Source of the DNA: Novosphingobium sp. Gsoil 351
GTDB lineage: Bacteria > Pseudomonadota > Alphaproteobacteria > Sphingomonadales > Sphingomonadaceae
Direction: 5' to 3'
Length of the DNA: 64,000 nt
Assembly (NCBI RefSeq): GCF_009707465.1
Contig: NZ_CP046120.1
Span: forward strand, 2,943,501 to 3,007,500
Part shown: positions 8,451 through 16,401 of the stretch, in pieces
How the letters are laid out: every line of letters starts with the position of its first letter
How positions within the stretch are numbered: position 1 is the first letter of the stretch
Position numbers and translations under genes: made by a program
The notes under the pieces: model-generated
What the model was told of the DNA's origin: nothing
The model's database searches: none
What the model saw: the letters and a program-made list of their open reading frames with translations, nothing else

Positions 8451-9410
8451 CTACCTCGCGGCCGCCTTCGCCCCGAACCGGCCGTGCTTGCGATAGCGCA
8501 CCATCCACCGGTCGAGGAACAGGCTGAGCGGGCGCGGGGTCACCCCCAGCGCGGCCAGCCCGTTCTCACCGTGGAGCACGTTGCCGGCCTTGAGCAGCGC
8601 CCACTGGTCGCTCGACAGCGGCGCGCCCGGCAGCCATTCGGTCGCCGCCGCGAACGCGCCCGAAACCACGTCGGGCAGCGCGATGAGCAGCGGGTCGCGG
8701 CGCTGCGCCGCGGCGATCCGGCGGTTCAGGTCGAGCATCGCGATCGGCTCGGGTCCGGCGATGTCATAGGCCTTGCCGCCGTGGCGCGCGGGATCGGCGA
8801 GCGCGTTGGCGATTCCCTCGGCGGCGTCGTCGACATTGAGCGGCTGGAGCTGTGCTTTCGGCCCGAACACCGGCAGCGCCGGCAGCTTCGCGATCAGTCC
8901 GGCGAACAGGTTCAAGAACGCGTCGTCTTCGCCGAACAGCACCGATGGCCGCACGATCGTCACGCCGGGGAACGCTGCCCGGACCGCCGCTTCGCCTTCG
9001 GCCTTGGTCCGGTTGTAGTCGACCGGCGACGCCGCGTCGGATCCAAGCGCCGAAACGTGGACGAATGCCTGCACCCCGGCCTCGCTGGCGAGCGCCGCGA
9101 TCCGCCCCGCGCCTTGCCCCTGCAGAGCATCGAGATTGCCTGCGAACGCGCCGACCAGATTGACCACCCCGTGCGCGCCGTCCAGCGCCGCCGCCAGGCT
9201 TGCAGGCCGGGTCACGTCGCCGCGCACGAACTGGACCTGGCCCAGGTTGGCGAGCGCGCGCAGGCGGAACGCGCGCTCGGGATGACGGCTGAGGATCCGC
9301 AGGCGGCATCCCCGCTTGAGCAGCGCCTGCGCCAGGTGCGCGCCGACGAAGCCGCTTCCGCCGATCAGGACGACGAGCTTGCCGTCGAGGTTTCCGTCCG
9401 TCCCAGCCAT
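8451..9410 (-). CDS. Complex I NDUFA9-like NAD(P)-binding protein
   Basis: A 319-residue atypical short-chain dehydrogenase. The nucleotide-binding motif VVLIGGSGFVGAHLAQALL begins near residue 10. The family pattern continues with VRGDVTRPASLAAALDGAHGV, NLVGAF, VHVSALGSDAASPVDYNRTKAEGE and SVLFGEDDAFLNLFA. The tyrosine-lysine pair of SDR enzymes is only partly kept, as is usual for the NDUFA9/39-kDa subunit group, which binds but does not oxidise NADPH in complex I. The open frame extends 61 codons upstream, but ATG at 9410 fits the conserved N-terminus. Convergent with purH. Confidence 0.85.
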   Translation of the reverse strand: MAGTDGNLDGKLVVLIGGSGFVGAHLAQALLKRGCRLRILSRHPERAFRLRALANLGQVQFVRGDVTRPASLAAALDGAHGVVNLVGAFAGNLDALQGQGAGRIAALASEAGVQAFVHVSALGSDAASPVDYNRTKAEGEAAVRAAFPGVTIVRPSVLFGEDDAFLNLFAGLIAKLPALPVFGPKAQLQPLNVDDAAEGIANALADPARHGGKAYDIAGPEPIAMLDLNRRIAAAQRRDPLLIALPDVVSGAFAAATEWLPGAPLSSDQWALLKAGNVLHGENGLAALGVTPRPLSLFLDRWMVRYRKHGRFGAKAAAR

Positions 9411-9504
9411 CTGCCGCGTTACCCTTTTGCCGCCGTGTGTTTGCGGTCGTGTCCGCCCCGCGCCCATGCCGCAAGCCGTGCGATGCCGCAATGCCGTGTC
9501 GGAG

Positions 9505-10416
9505 TCAGGCGACCTGCCGTCGGCCCTGTGGCCGGACATAGACCCGCGCCACGATCGGAAAGCTCTCAGCCACCTGACGCTCGATGTCGGCAACGATCGC
9601 TTCGACCGCGCCCGCGCTGATCCCGTCGTCGAAATCGGCGCTGATGATCACCGTGACCATATCGGGCGAGGAGTGCAGGGTCAGCACCTCGTGGACCGCA
9701 ACGATGCCGTCGTGGGCCCCCGCGCAGCGGCCGATCGCGGCGACGACTTGCGGGTCCGCCGCCTCGCCGATCAACAGCCCCTTGGCTTCGTAGAGGAGGA
9801 GCACCGCCAGCACGCCCAGGACCAGCCCGATCAGCACCGAGGCGAGCCCGTCCCAGAAGGGATTGCCGGTGACCAGGCTCAGCCCCAATCCCACCGCGGC
9901 GAGAACCAGGCCGATCAGTGCGCCCGAATTCTCGAGCAGCAGGACCAGCGTCGGCGCATCCTTGGTCGAGCGGATTTCCTGCCAGATGGTGCCTTGGCGC
10001 AAGGCGTTGAAATCGGCCAGCGCGGCCACCGTCGACCAACCTTCCAGCGCGGCGGCGATGGCCAGCACGGCGAACGCGATCACCGGGCTGGTCGCAGGTT
10101 CGGGATCGAGGATGTGGAGCACGCCTTCGTAAACCGAAACCCCCGCGCCCAGCGCGAACACCAGGATCGCGACGACGAAGCTCCAGAAATACAGCTCGCG
10201 GCCATAGCCGAACGGATGCTCGGCATCGGCGGGGCGGCCGGCGCGGCGGCGGCCGTACAGGAGCAGCACCTGGTTGGTCGAATCAACCAGGCTGTGGACG
10301 CCCTCGGTCAGCATCGCCGACGATCCGGTCAGCCCCGCGGCGGTGAACTTGGCCACCGCGATCGCGACGTTGGCGCCCAGCGCGATGAAGATCGTTCGCG
10401 GCGATCCGGATGCCAT
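9505..10416 (-). CDS. Cation diffusion facilitator (CDF) metal transporter
   Basis: A 303-residue inner-membrane metal/proton antiporter. About six transmembrane segments lie in residues 8-205. TM2 has the pattern EGVHSLVDSTNQ with the H-x3-D metal site, and AEHPFGYGRELYFWSF is the typical loop after it. The cytoplasmic C-terminal domain (from about 215) contains VHEVLTLHSSPDMVTVIISADF. The open frame runs 105 codons further upstream, but ATG at 10416 (MASGSPRTIFIALGANVAIAV) is the natural start. It lies 14 bp downstream of the GNAT gene. Zn2+ or Fe2+ are the likely substrates; which one cannot be told. Confidence 0.88.
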   Translation of the reverse strand: MASGSPRTIFIALGANVAIAVAKFTAAGLTGSSAMLTEGVHSLVDSTNQVLLLYGRRRAGRPADAEHPFGYGRELYFWSFVVAILVFALGAGVSVYEGVLHILDPEPATSPVIAFAVLAIAAALEGWSTVAALADFNALRQGTIWQEIRSTKDAPTLVLLLENSGALIGLVLAAVGLGLSLVTGNPFWDGLASVLIGLVLGVLAVLLLYEAKGLLIGEAADPQVVAAIGRCAGAHDGIVAVHEVLTLHSSPDMVTVIISADFDDGISAGAVEAIVADIERQVAESFPIVARVYVRPQGRRQVA

Positions 10417-10430
10417 TGGTGGGCCTGCTT

Positions 10431-10961
10431 TCAGATCATCCTGGCGAAGAGGAATTCTTCGTCGCGCTGCTTGCCCACCCAGAAATGGATGTCGGCGGCC
10501 TTCGCGAAGCCATAACGCTCGTAGAAGCGTTGCGCTCCGGTATTTCCGCTCCACACCGATAGCTGGACCTCGTCGGCCCCGAACCCCCGGGCCTCGGCCA
10601 GCGCCCAGTCCATCAGCGCCGCGCCGATTCCGCCGCCGGTCGCGCCGGGTGCGGTGTAGAGTTGCTTGAGCTCGATCGCGCGGGCGCCGCGGGCATGCTC
10701 GGGCCAGCCGCAGGCCAGCACCAGCTTGCAATAGCCCGCAAGCGCGCCGTCGCGGGTTGCGAGCATCACGCGATAGAGCGGGTCGACGAGTTGTCCGGCG
10801 ACGACCTCGGTCGAGTGCTGCTCGGACAGGAATGCCGCTGAATCCTCGGGCCGATACATGTGCCCGAATTTCGCGTCGAAGCTGTCGCGGCCCAGCTTGG
10901 CGAGCGCGACGGCATCGTCCACCGTGCCTGCGCGGAGGATCAAAGCGTGCGGGTCATGCAT
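10431..10961 (-). CDS. GNAT-family N-acetyltransferase
   Basis: A 176-residue acyl-CoA-dependent acetyltransferase. The acetyl-CoA-binding motif A is visible as LKQLYTAPGATGGGIGAALMDWA near residue 95 (Q-x-x-G-x-G/A type), followed by VQLSVWSGNTGAQRFYERYGF, the motif B tyrosine region. The substrate is unknown. The ATG at 10961 lies inside the 3' end of the upstream GNAT gene (22-nt overlap), so the two are translationally coupled. An upstream alternative start at 11003 is less likely. Confidence 0.8.
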   Translation of the reverse strand: MHDPHALILRAGTVDDAVALAKLGRDSFDAKFGHMYRPEDSAAFLSEQHSTEVVAGQLVDPLYRVMLATRDGALAGYCKLVLACGWPEHARGARAIELKQLYTAPGATGGGIGAALMDWALAEARGFGADEVQLSVWSGNTGAQRFYERYGFAKAADIHFWVGKQRDEEFLFARMI

Positions 10962-11404
10962 AGGCTGAATCCATCGTCGAGATAGGCGCCGAACGGCGGA
11001 CATGGCGAGAAGCCGTGTTTGGCATAGAGCGCTCGCGCGGCCTGGAATTCAATCGGCTTGCCCGTCTCCAGGCTGAGGCGGGAATAACCGCGCCTGCGCG
11101 CCTCTTCGATCAAATGCAGCAGGATCGCCTGCCCGACGCCCTGGCGCAGGAACGCGGGATCAACCCGCATCGATTTGAGTTCGCCATGATCGGGTTCGAG
11201 CTGTTTGAGCGCGCCGCATCCGGCCAGCGCGTCGCCGCGCCAAGCCGAGAAAAAGGATATGTCTGGCCGAGCCAGGCGTTCACGCGGCATCGCATGGACG
11301 CTTTCGGGCGGTGACCAGCGGCGCATGTCATTCAGATGGAACGCGATCAGGCGGCCGATCGCTTCGCCCGAAAGGTCGTCCGCAACGATCCGCAGCCCTG
11401 CCAT
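10940..11404 (-). CDS. GNAT-family N-acetyltransferase
   Basis: A 154-residue GNAT protein. Motif A is MRVDPAFLRQGVGQAILLHL (Q-G-V-G) at about residues 75-95; motif B is YSRLSLETGKPIEFQAARALY, followed by KHGFSPCPPF. This pattern resembles the YafP/PhnO-like small GNATs often named acetyltransferase of unknown specificity. I placed the start at ATG 11404 (MAGLRIVADDLSG), 12 codons inside the longest frame. It sits first in a three-gene run with the second GNAT and the CDF transporter and lies 42 bp upstream of the PilZ gene stop. Confidence 0.8.
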   Translation of the reverse strand: MAGLRIVADDLSGEAIGRLIAFHLNDMRRWSPPESVHAMPRERLARPDISFFSAWRGDALAGCGALKQLEPDHGELKSMRVDPAFLRQGVGQAILLHLIEEARRRGYSRLSLETGKPIEFQAARALYAKHGFSPCPPFGAYLDDGFSLCMTRTL

Positions 11405-11446
11405 CGTGCGAGCCTTAGGTCGCCGCCAGGTGGGCCGCAAGCAGGC

Positions 11447-12229
11447 TCAGGCGTCTCCGACTTCGAGCGAGTCGGGGGGCAGACTCAGGCCGGCTTCCTC
11501 TGCGCGGCGCCAGACGACCCTGGCCATCATCGTGTCGAAGCCATCGAACGTCACCGCTACTTTCGTGCCGACATCGGCCTTGAGAGTCGCGGCGACCTTC
11601 AGCCCACTGGCCGAGACGTTGCGGATTTGCGCCGGGGTTTCGGCGACGGTCAGCCGCATTGGCCCGGTACGCAGGGTATCAGCGAAACGCTCTTCGCAGC
11701 GATGCTCCACATGGCGGACCACCGAACGGCGGATGACGCCCGCCAGACCCCCGCCGATCGCCTTCTTGAGATGCCGCTGGGGGCCCTCCTGCATCGCGCC
11801 GAAACCGCGGACGATCTGTTCGCGGCGGGGCAGCTTGGCGATCTCGGCGGGCATCGTGAGCGGTACCTCGGGCGCGGCGACCAGCGTCACGCGGCTTTCG
11901 GCAGGAAGGAACCGGGCGAACACTGCGGTGTGCAGTGGCTGGGCGAAGGCAACCCCGGTGGTCCCGCCTTCGGACCACACCACGCGAACGGTCTGGCTCT
12001 CGATCCCGGGCATCCTCAGCCACATTTCGGTGTCGGGCTCGAACGGCCCGGCGCCCGCCAGCCGTGCGCCGTAAGGGGTAAGATCGGCGGTGGCCGCGGC
12101 GACGGCGAAGCGTCCTCGCTGACGCACGGTGACGTCGATCGGGCAGGCCGCGCGGCGCATCGACCGGCGTTCGACGAACCGCGCAGCTGGAGCCTTTGCT
12201 TCGGGGAGCGGGTGGTCGATCAAGTCCAT
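11447..12229 (-). CDS. Tandem PilZ-domain protein (c-di-GMP receptor)
   Basis: A 260-residue cytoplasmic protein with two PilZ-like domains. Domain 1 (about residues 20-105) has an RxxxR element in RRSMRR and DLTPYG in place of D/NxSxxG. Domain 2 (about 165-255) has RCEER and NVSASG, a full match to the c-di-GMP-binding pattern. The linker (LPRREQIVRGFGAMQ) is charged. Two domains suggest dimer-like binding of one or more c-di-GMP molecules. The effector output is unknown; alphaproteobacterial PilZ proteins act on motility, polysaccharide or cell cycle. Start ATG 12229. A 19-codon open frame with a good ribosome site ends 5 bp upstream. Confidence 0.75.
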   Translation of the reverse strand: MDLIDHPLPEAKAPAARFVERRSMRRAACPIDVTVRQRGRFAVAAATADLTPYGARLAGAGPFEPDTEMWLRMPGIESQTVRVVWSEGGTTGVAFAQPLHTAVFARFLPAESRVTLVAAPEVPLTMPAEIAKLPRREQIVRGFGAMQEGPQRHLKKAIGGGLAGVIRRSVVRHVEHRCEERFADTLRTGPMRLTVAETPAQIRNVSASGLKVAATLKADVGTKVAVTFDGFDTMMARVVWRRAEEAGLSLPPDSLEVGDA

Positions 12230-12234
12230 GGCGG

Positions 12235-12294
12235 CTACCCCTGCAACGGCACGGAGTTGAGCAGCGCGATGAGGCCGAAAAACAGGATACGCAT
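12235..12294 (-). CDS. Possible 19-residue hydrophobic leader peptide
   Basis: ATG at 12294 opens a frame of 19 codons, MRILFFGLIALLNSVPLQG, ending in TAG five bases before the PilZ ATG. GGAAGGGAAGA lies just upstream as a strong Shine-Dalgarno sequence, while the PilZ ATG itself has only a weak one. The peptide is a short hydrophobic segment with a positive N-terminus, as in leader peptides and small membrane proteins. It may couple translation to the PilZ gene. Short length makes chance occurrence possible. Confidence 0.3.
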   Translation of the reverse strand: MRILFFGLIALLNSVPLQG

Positions 12295-12438
12295 CGAATC
12301 TTCCCTTCCGTCGCATTTGGTTGAGCGACGAAACGGAACGGCGATCAACCGCTGCGGGGGCGGTGTCCCGAAAGGGGGTTAACGCGGCGGGGCGGGTTAA
12401 CGGGGACTTAGAGCATCGCGCATGAAGGCAGCTCAACC

Positions 12439-12455
12439 CCGCTCGACACGAGCGG
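12439..12455. repeat. Short CCGCTCG-type hairpin
   Basis: CCGCTCG-aca-CGAGCGG is a perfect 7-bp hairpin between the CinA-like gene stop and the PilZ upstream region. Two similar ones (CCGCTC-gtgtc-GAGCGG at 13267-13283 and CCGCTC-ggga t-GAGCGG at 13301-13317) flank the other end of the CinA-like gene. The sequence resembles the outer part of the larger GTCGAG repeats, so these may be their remnants. Confidence 0.45.
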
Positions 12456-12477
12456 ATCAGATCGTCTGCACTGTGCT

Positions 12478-13260
12478 TTAGATTCCGCCCGAAATGGGGT
12501 CCCGACCCAGCGCGCGGAGGCCGTCGCCAACCGCCTTCGCGCAGGCCGCGATCGCGTATGCATCGGTCGATCGGATGACGAAATTGGCGCCGACCTTGCC
12601 CTCACGGAAGAATGGATAGCTGCCGATCTGGCATTGCGCGTGGGCGCGCTCGCTTTCGCGCAGCAAAGTCGCGACTTCGCTCTCGGCGACCCAGCAGCCG
12701 ATCGTCTCGGATAGCAACGGCGCTCCGCCTTCGAGCACGCCGTCGAGCGAGGCGAGCATCTGCGCGGTAATGTGTGGCACCCCCGCCATCAGGAACAGGT
12801 TGCCCAGGCGGATGCCGGGGGCGCCGGACATCTTGTTTTCGATCAGGTCGGCCCCCGCCGGCACGCGCGCCATCCGCAGGCGGCCTTCGTTAAGCCCGCC
12901 GCGGGTGGCGTAATAGCCCTCAAGGATCGCGCGCGCGGCGGGGTGAACCACCACCTCGACCCCCAGCGCGGCGGCGACCGCATCGACCGTGATGTCGTCA
13001 TGGGTCGGGCCGATACCGCCGGTGGTGAACAGATAGTCGTTGCGCGCGCGCAGGGTGTTGACCGCCTCGACGATCGCGTCCTCGACATCGGGGACCACGC
13101 GGACCTCGCGCAGGCGGATGCCCTGAACGCCCAGCCAGCTCGCCACCTGGGCGATGTTCTTGTCGTGGGTGCGGCCCGACAGGATCTCGTCACCGATGAC
13201 AACGAGCGCGGCGGTCCAGATGCGGTCGGGGGGGTGGGCATGATTCAGGCCGTTACCCAC
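12478..13260 (-). CDS. Competence/damage-inducible protein A-like (MoCF-binding domain)
   Basis: A 260-residue protein with a single MoaB/Mog-type domain at about residues 15-185: ALVVIGDEILSGRTHDKNIAQV at the start, TTGGIGPTHDDITVDAVAAALG as the signature, then LMAGVPHITAQML. It lacks the C-terminal CinA nicotinamide-nucleotide amidase domain, so it is the short form common in alphaproteobacteria, which is annotated as molybdopterin-binding or CinA N-domain. The biochemical role is not known. The start is GTG at 13260; a shorter start near the conserved TAALVV block is possible. Short palindromes flank the gene. Confidence 0.82.
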   Translation of the reverse strand: MGNGLNHAHPPDRIWTAALVVIGDEILSGRTHDKNIAQVASWLGVQGIRLREVRVVPDVEDAIVEAVNTLRARNDYLFTTGGIGPTHDDITVDAVAAALGVEVVVHPAARAILEGYYATRGGLNEGRLRMARVPAGADLIENKMSGAPGIRLGNLFLMAGVPHITAQMLASLDGVLEGGAPLLSETIGCWVAESEVATLLRESERAHAQCQIGSYPFFREGKVGANFVIRSTDAYAIAACAKAVGDGLRALGRDPISGGI

Positions 13261-13327
13261 AAACCTCCGCTCGTGTCGAGCGGGCGAGGTCCATAATCAT
13301 CCGCTCGGGATGAGCGGAATTGGAGAC

Positions 13328-14854
13328 TTACTCGGCGGCTTCGAGCACCTCATCTGCGCGGGCCACGACCTGCGGCCTGTCGAACCGAAGAATCCCGTCA
13401 TCGATCGGGGCAGACCGCATGTCCTTGCGGTCGCGGACGTATTCCTGGTTGAGCCGCCACGGCAGGGTCTTCGCGCTCTTGGGCATCAGGTGCATGCCGC
13501 GCTGGATATAGCCCGACGAGAAATCGAAGATGTTGTCCTCTTCGAGCTTCGCATCGGCCGCCAGCACCGGCGTCGCGATCGGGCGCCCGACCGCGTCCAT
13601 CTGGTTGAGCAGCCGGGTGATGTAGTTGGCGACGATGTCCACCCGCAGCGTCCATGAGGCGTTGAGATAGCCGAAGATGCCGGCCAGATTGGGCACGTTC
13701 GAAAACATGCAGTTGCGATAGTAGAACCGCTGATTGAAATGGACGGGCTCACCGTCGACGCTGACCGCGATCTTGCCCGCGACGCTCATCGACAGCCCGG
13801 TGGCGGTGACGATGATGTCGGCATCGAGATGCCTGCCGGACTTGAGCACGATCCCGCCCGCATCGAACCGCTCGATATGGTCGGTGACGATCGAGGCCTT
13901 ATCGGCCTTCATCGCCTCGAACAGGTCGGCATCGGGGATCAGGCACAGGCGCTGCTCCCACGGGTTGTAGGGCGGAGTGAAGGTGGCGGCGTCGTACTTG
14001 TCGCCCAGGTGGTCCATCGCCGCCTTGGTCAGCGCGGCCTTGACCTTGTCGGGCTTGTTGCGCGCCATCTTGAACACCCAGTCCTGCATCCGGATGTTCT
14101 TGAAGCGGGTGATCGCATAGGCCCAGGTTTCGGGCAGGAACTTGCGCAAGGTGTTGGCGAACTTGTCCTTGGCGGGACGGCTCGCGAACCACGTCGGGGT
14201 GCGCTGGAGCATCGTCACGTGCGCCGCGCCGCTGGTGGCTATGGCCGGGACGATCGTCGCCGCGGTGGCGCCCGATCCGATCACGACGACGTTCTTGCCG
14301 GTGTAGTCCAGGTCTTCCGGCCAGAACTGGGGGTGGATGATCGTTCCGCCGAAGTCCTCGCGGCCCACGAACTGCGCGTCGTAGGGCTGGTCGTAGTCGT
14401 AATAGCCCGCGCCGAGGAACAGGAAGTTGCCCGACACCGTTCGCCGGGTTCCGCCATTATCCTCGACCGTCACGTTCCACCGCGCCGCACCGTGATCGAA
14501 GTCGGCGGCGAGCACCTTGGTGCCGAACTGGATGTGCGAGCGGATATCGCGCTCGTCGACGATGCGATTGAGATATTCGAGGATCGCGGGGCCGTCGGCG
14601 ATCGACTTTTCGTGGGTCCACGGCTCGAACTCGAAGCCCAGCGTGTGCATGTCCGAATCCGAACGGATGCCGGGATAGCGGAACAGGTCCCAGGTGCCGC
14701 CCAGGTCGTCGCGCCGCTCGAGGATCGCGTAAGTCTTGCCGGGGCACTTCTCGCGCAAGTGAACGGCCATGCCGATACCCGAGATGCCCGCGCCGACGAT
14801 CAGCACGTCGAAATCGGAAACCGCGAATTCCGCCTGCGGGCTGACTGCATTCAC
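13328..14854 (-). CDS. Flavin monooxygenase of the Baeyer-Villiger (EthA-like) type
   Basis: About 508 residues. The first FAD-binding Rossmann motif is VLIVGAGISGIGMAVHL near residue 20, the second (NADPH) is VVVIGSGATAATIVPAI near residue 185. The Baeyer-Villiger fingerprint F-x-G-x3-H-x3-W-P is present as FGGTIIHPQFWP. The arrangement RRDDLGGTWDLFRYPGIRSDSD is that of the EthA-like group, which oxidises ketones or thioamides with NADPH and O2. GTG at 14854 has GGGAG eight bases upstream and is preferred; the frame can be extended to GTG 14881. The gene stands alone, divergent from corA. The natural substrate is unknown. Confidence 0.85.
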   Translation of the reverse strand: MNAVSPQAEFAVSDFDVLIVGAGISGIGMAVHLREKCPGKTYAILERRDDLGGTWDLFRYPGIRSDSDMHTLGFEFEPWTHEKSIADGPAILEYLNRIVDERDIRSHIQFGTKVLAADFDHGAARWNVTVEDNGGTRRTVSGNFLFLGAGYYDYDQPYDAQFVGREDFGGTIIHPQFWPEDLDYTGKNVVVIGSGATAATIVPAIATSGAAHVTMLQRTPTWFASRPAKDKFANTLRKFLPETWAYAITRFKNIRMQDWVFKMARNKPDKVKAALTKAAMDHLGDKYDAATFTPPYNPWEQRLCLIPDADLFEAMKADKASIVTDHIERFDAGGIVLKSGRHLDADIIVTATGLSMSVAGKIAVSVDGEPVHFNQRFYYRNCMFSNVPNLAGIFGYLNASWTLRVDIVANYITRLLNQMDAVGRPIATPVLAADAKLEEDNIFDFSSGYIQRGMHLMPKSAKTLPWRLNQEYVRDRKDMRSAPIDDGILRFDRPQVVARADEVLEAAE

Positions 14855-14940
14855 CGGCTGATCTCCCAAAATTATTGACACCGATGTAAGCTAAACCGGA
14901 GCCAATTGCCAGCATGATCGCGCTTTGGCAGTTGATGGCA

Positions 14941-15916
14941 ATGACCATTATCGCCGCGCGCCGCTATCACAAGGGCTGTCCCGACTCGCTCGGCGTGGCG
15001 ATCGACGGGAAACCGCGGGCGCCCCTGCCGCCGCACAGCTTCGACTGGATCGGACTCGCCGAACCCTCGGCCGACGAGATGGAGCAGGTCCGGACCCAGT
15101 TCGGCCTGCACCCGCTGGCGGTCGAGGATTCGCTCAATCCCAACCAGCTTCCCAAAGTCGAAAGCTATGGCAAGCAGTTGTTCATCGTCGCGCGGACCGC
15201 GGCGATCGATGCCGAAGACCGCATTTCCTACGGCCAGACCGCGTTGTTCCTGGGGCCCGACTTCCTCGTCTCGGTGCGCTTCGGCTCGACCCGCGCGCAC
15301 AATGCCTTGCGCGAACGGCTTGAATGCGCTGCCGATCGGCTGGCTGAAGGCGCGGACTTCGTCGCCCACGCGATCCTCGATTTCATCGTCGATGGGTACC
15401 AGCCGATCATGGACGAGCTGGAAGAACGGGTGCAGCGGCTCGAGGAAGGCGCGATCAACGTCTTCCCCGAACAAATTACGATCCGCCGCATCTTCCGCCT
15501 GCGCCGTCAGCTCCGCAAGTTCGAGCGAATCGTCGGACCGATGCAGGAAGTCGGCGAGCGGCTGGCCACCACCCCGCTGCCGGCGGTCGACGAATCGGCT
15601 AGGGTCTTCTTCCGCGACGTGCTCGACCACGTCCGCCGGACTTTGGCGCGCAGCCATGGGCTCAAGGGAAACGCTGGCCTCGATCGTCGAGACCGCCGCG
15701 CTCCTCGAAGCGCATCGCCAGGGCGAAATGACCCGCGCGCTGGCGGCATGGGCGGCGATCCTCGCGGTCCCGACCGCGATCGCCGGGATCTATGGGATGA
15801 ACTTCGATTTCATGCCCGAGCTTAGATGGCACTACGGCTATTTTGCCGTGCTGGCGGTCATCGCAGCGATTTGCGGTGCGCTGTTCTTGCGGTTCCGGCG
15901 GATCGGCTGGTTGTGA
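14941..15916 (+). CDS. corA: Magnesium transporter CorA (single-base frameshift)
   Basis: A CorA-type Mg2+/Co2+ channel read in two frames. The first frame gives the cytoplasmic funnel (HPLAVEDSLNPNQLPKVESY, long helices to DHVRRTLARSHGL). The second gives ETLASIVETAALLEAHRQGE and the two membrane helices with the pore motif GMNF (AGIYGMNFDFMPE). Removing one A from the AA at 15664-15665 restores a 324-residue protein, so the break is a one-base insertion. ATG 14941 fits the conserved N-terminus (MTIIAARRYHKG); 14914 and 14935 are alternatives. Either an assembly error or a recent loss-of-function mutation. Confidence 0.8.
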
Positions 15917-15952
15917 CGACTCTTCCCCTCTCCCCTCGCGGGAAAGGGGAAG

Positions 15953-16400
15953 TTAGTCCGCTAGGAACCCCTGCAACCATTCCGTCAGCGCAACGAGCTC
16001 GGCGCCCTCCAGCGCCACCGCGTGGCCCAGGTCGGGCACCTTGGGCCAACCGACATCGACGAACTCGCGTGCGCCCTGCACCCCCTTGGGCCACTCGCGC
16101 GCGCCCTCGTAGCGGGGGATGACGTGGAAATGGACGTGGGGATCGACCATCATCAGCATCAGGTAGTTGAGCTTGGCGTAGCCGACCGCCGCGGACAACG
16201 CCGCCTCGATCGCCGCGGTCACCTGCTTGAGCTCGGCGTGCGCCGCTGCGGGCAGATCGCCGAACGCGGTCGCCTCGGACTTGGCGGCGAGCACCAGGCT
16301 TGCCCAGCGTCGGTTGGGCCGGACGAGCGAGGACGACCCAATGATCGAACTCGCGCACCAACGTCGCGGGCCAGCCGAACTTGCGGATAGTCTCGTTCAC
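15953..16400 (-). CDS. HIT-family hydrolase (single-base frameshift)
   Basis: A histidine-triad nucleotide hydrolase-like protein (Ap4A hydrolase type). The first frame gives VNETIRKFGWPATLVREFDH and VVLARPAQPTLG. The second continues LAAKSEATAFGDLPAAAHAE and carries the triad DPHVHFHVIPRY. Deleting one T of the pair at 16300-16301 (plus strand) restores 148 residues, so one extra base is present. The GTG start at 16400 lies one base after the stop of the CDP-alcohol phosphatidyltransferase gene, so both are in one operon. A role linked to CDP-alcohol chemistry is conceivable but not shown. Confidence 0.78.
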
Positions 16401-16401
16401 G

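Noticed and set aside
15664-15668. Programmed frameshifting in corA or in the murein genes
   Set aside because: No slippery heptamer, stop codon context or stimulatory structure of known programmed sites is seen, both directions of shift occur, and the sites are mostly homopolymers.
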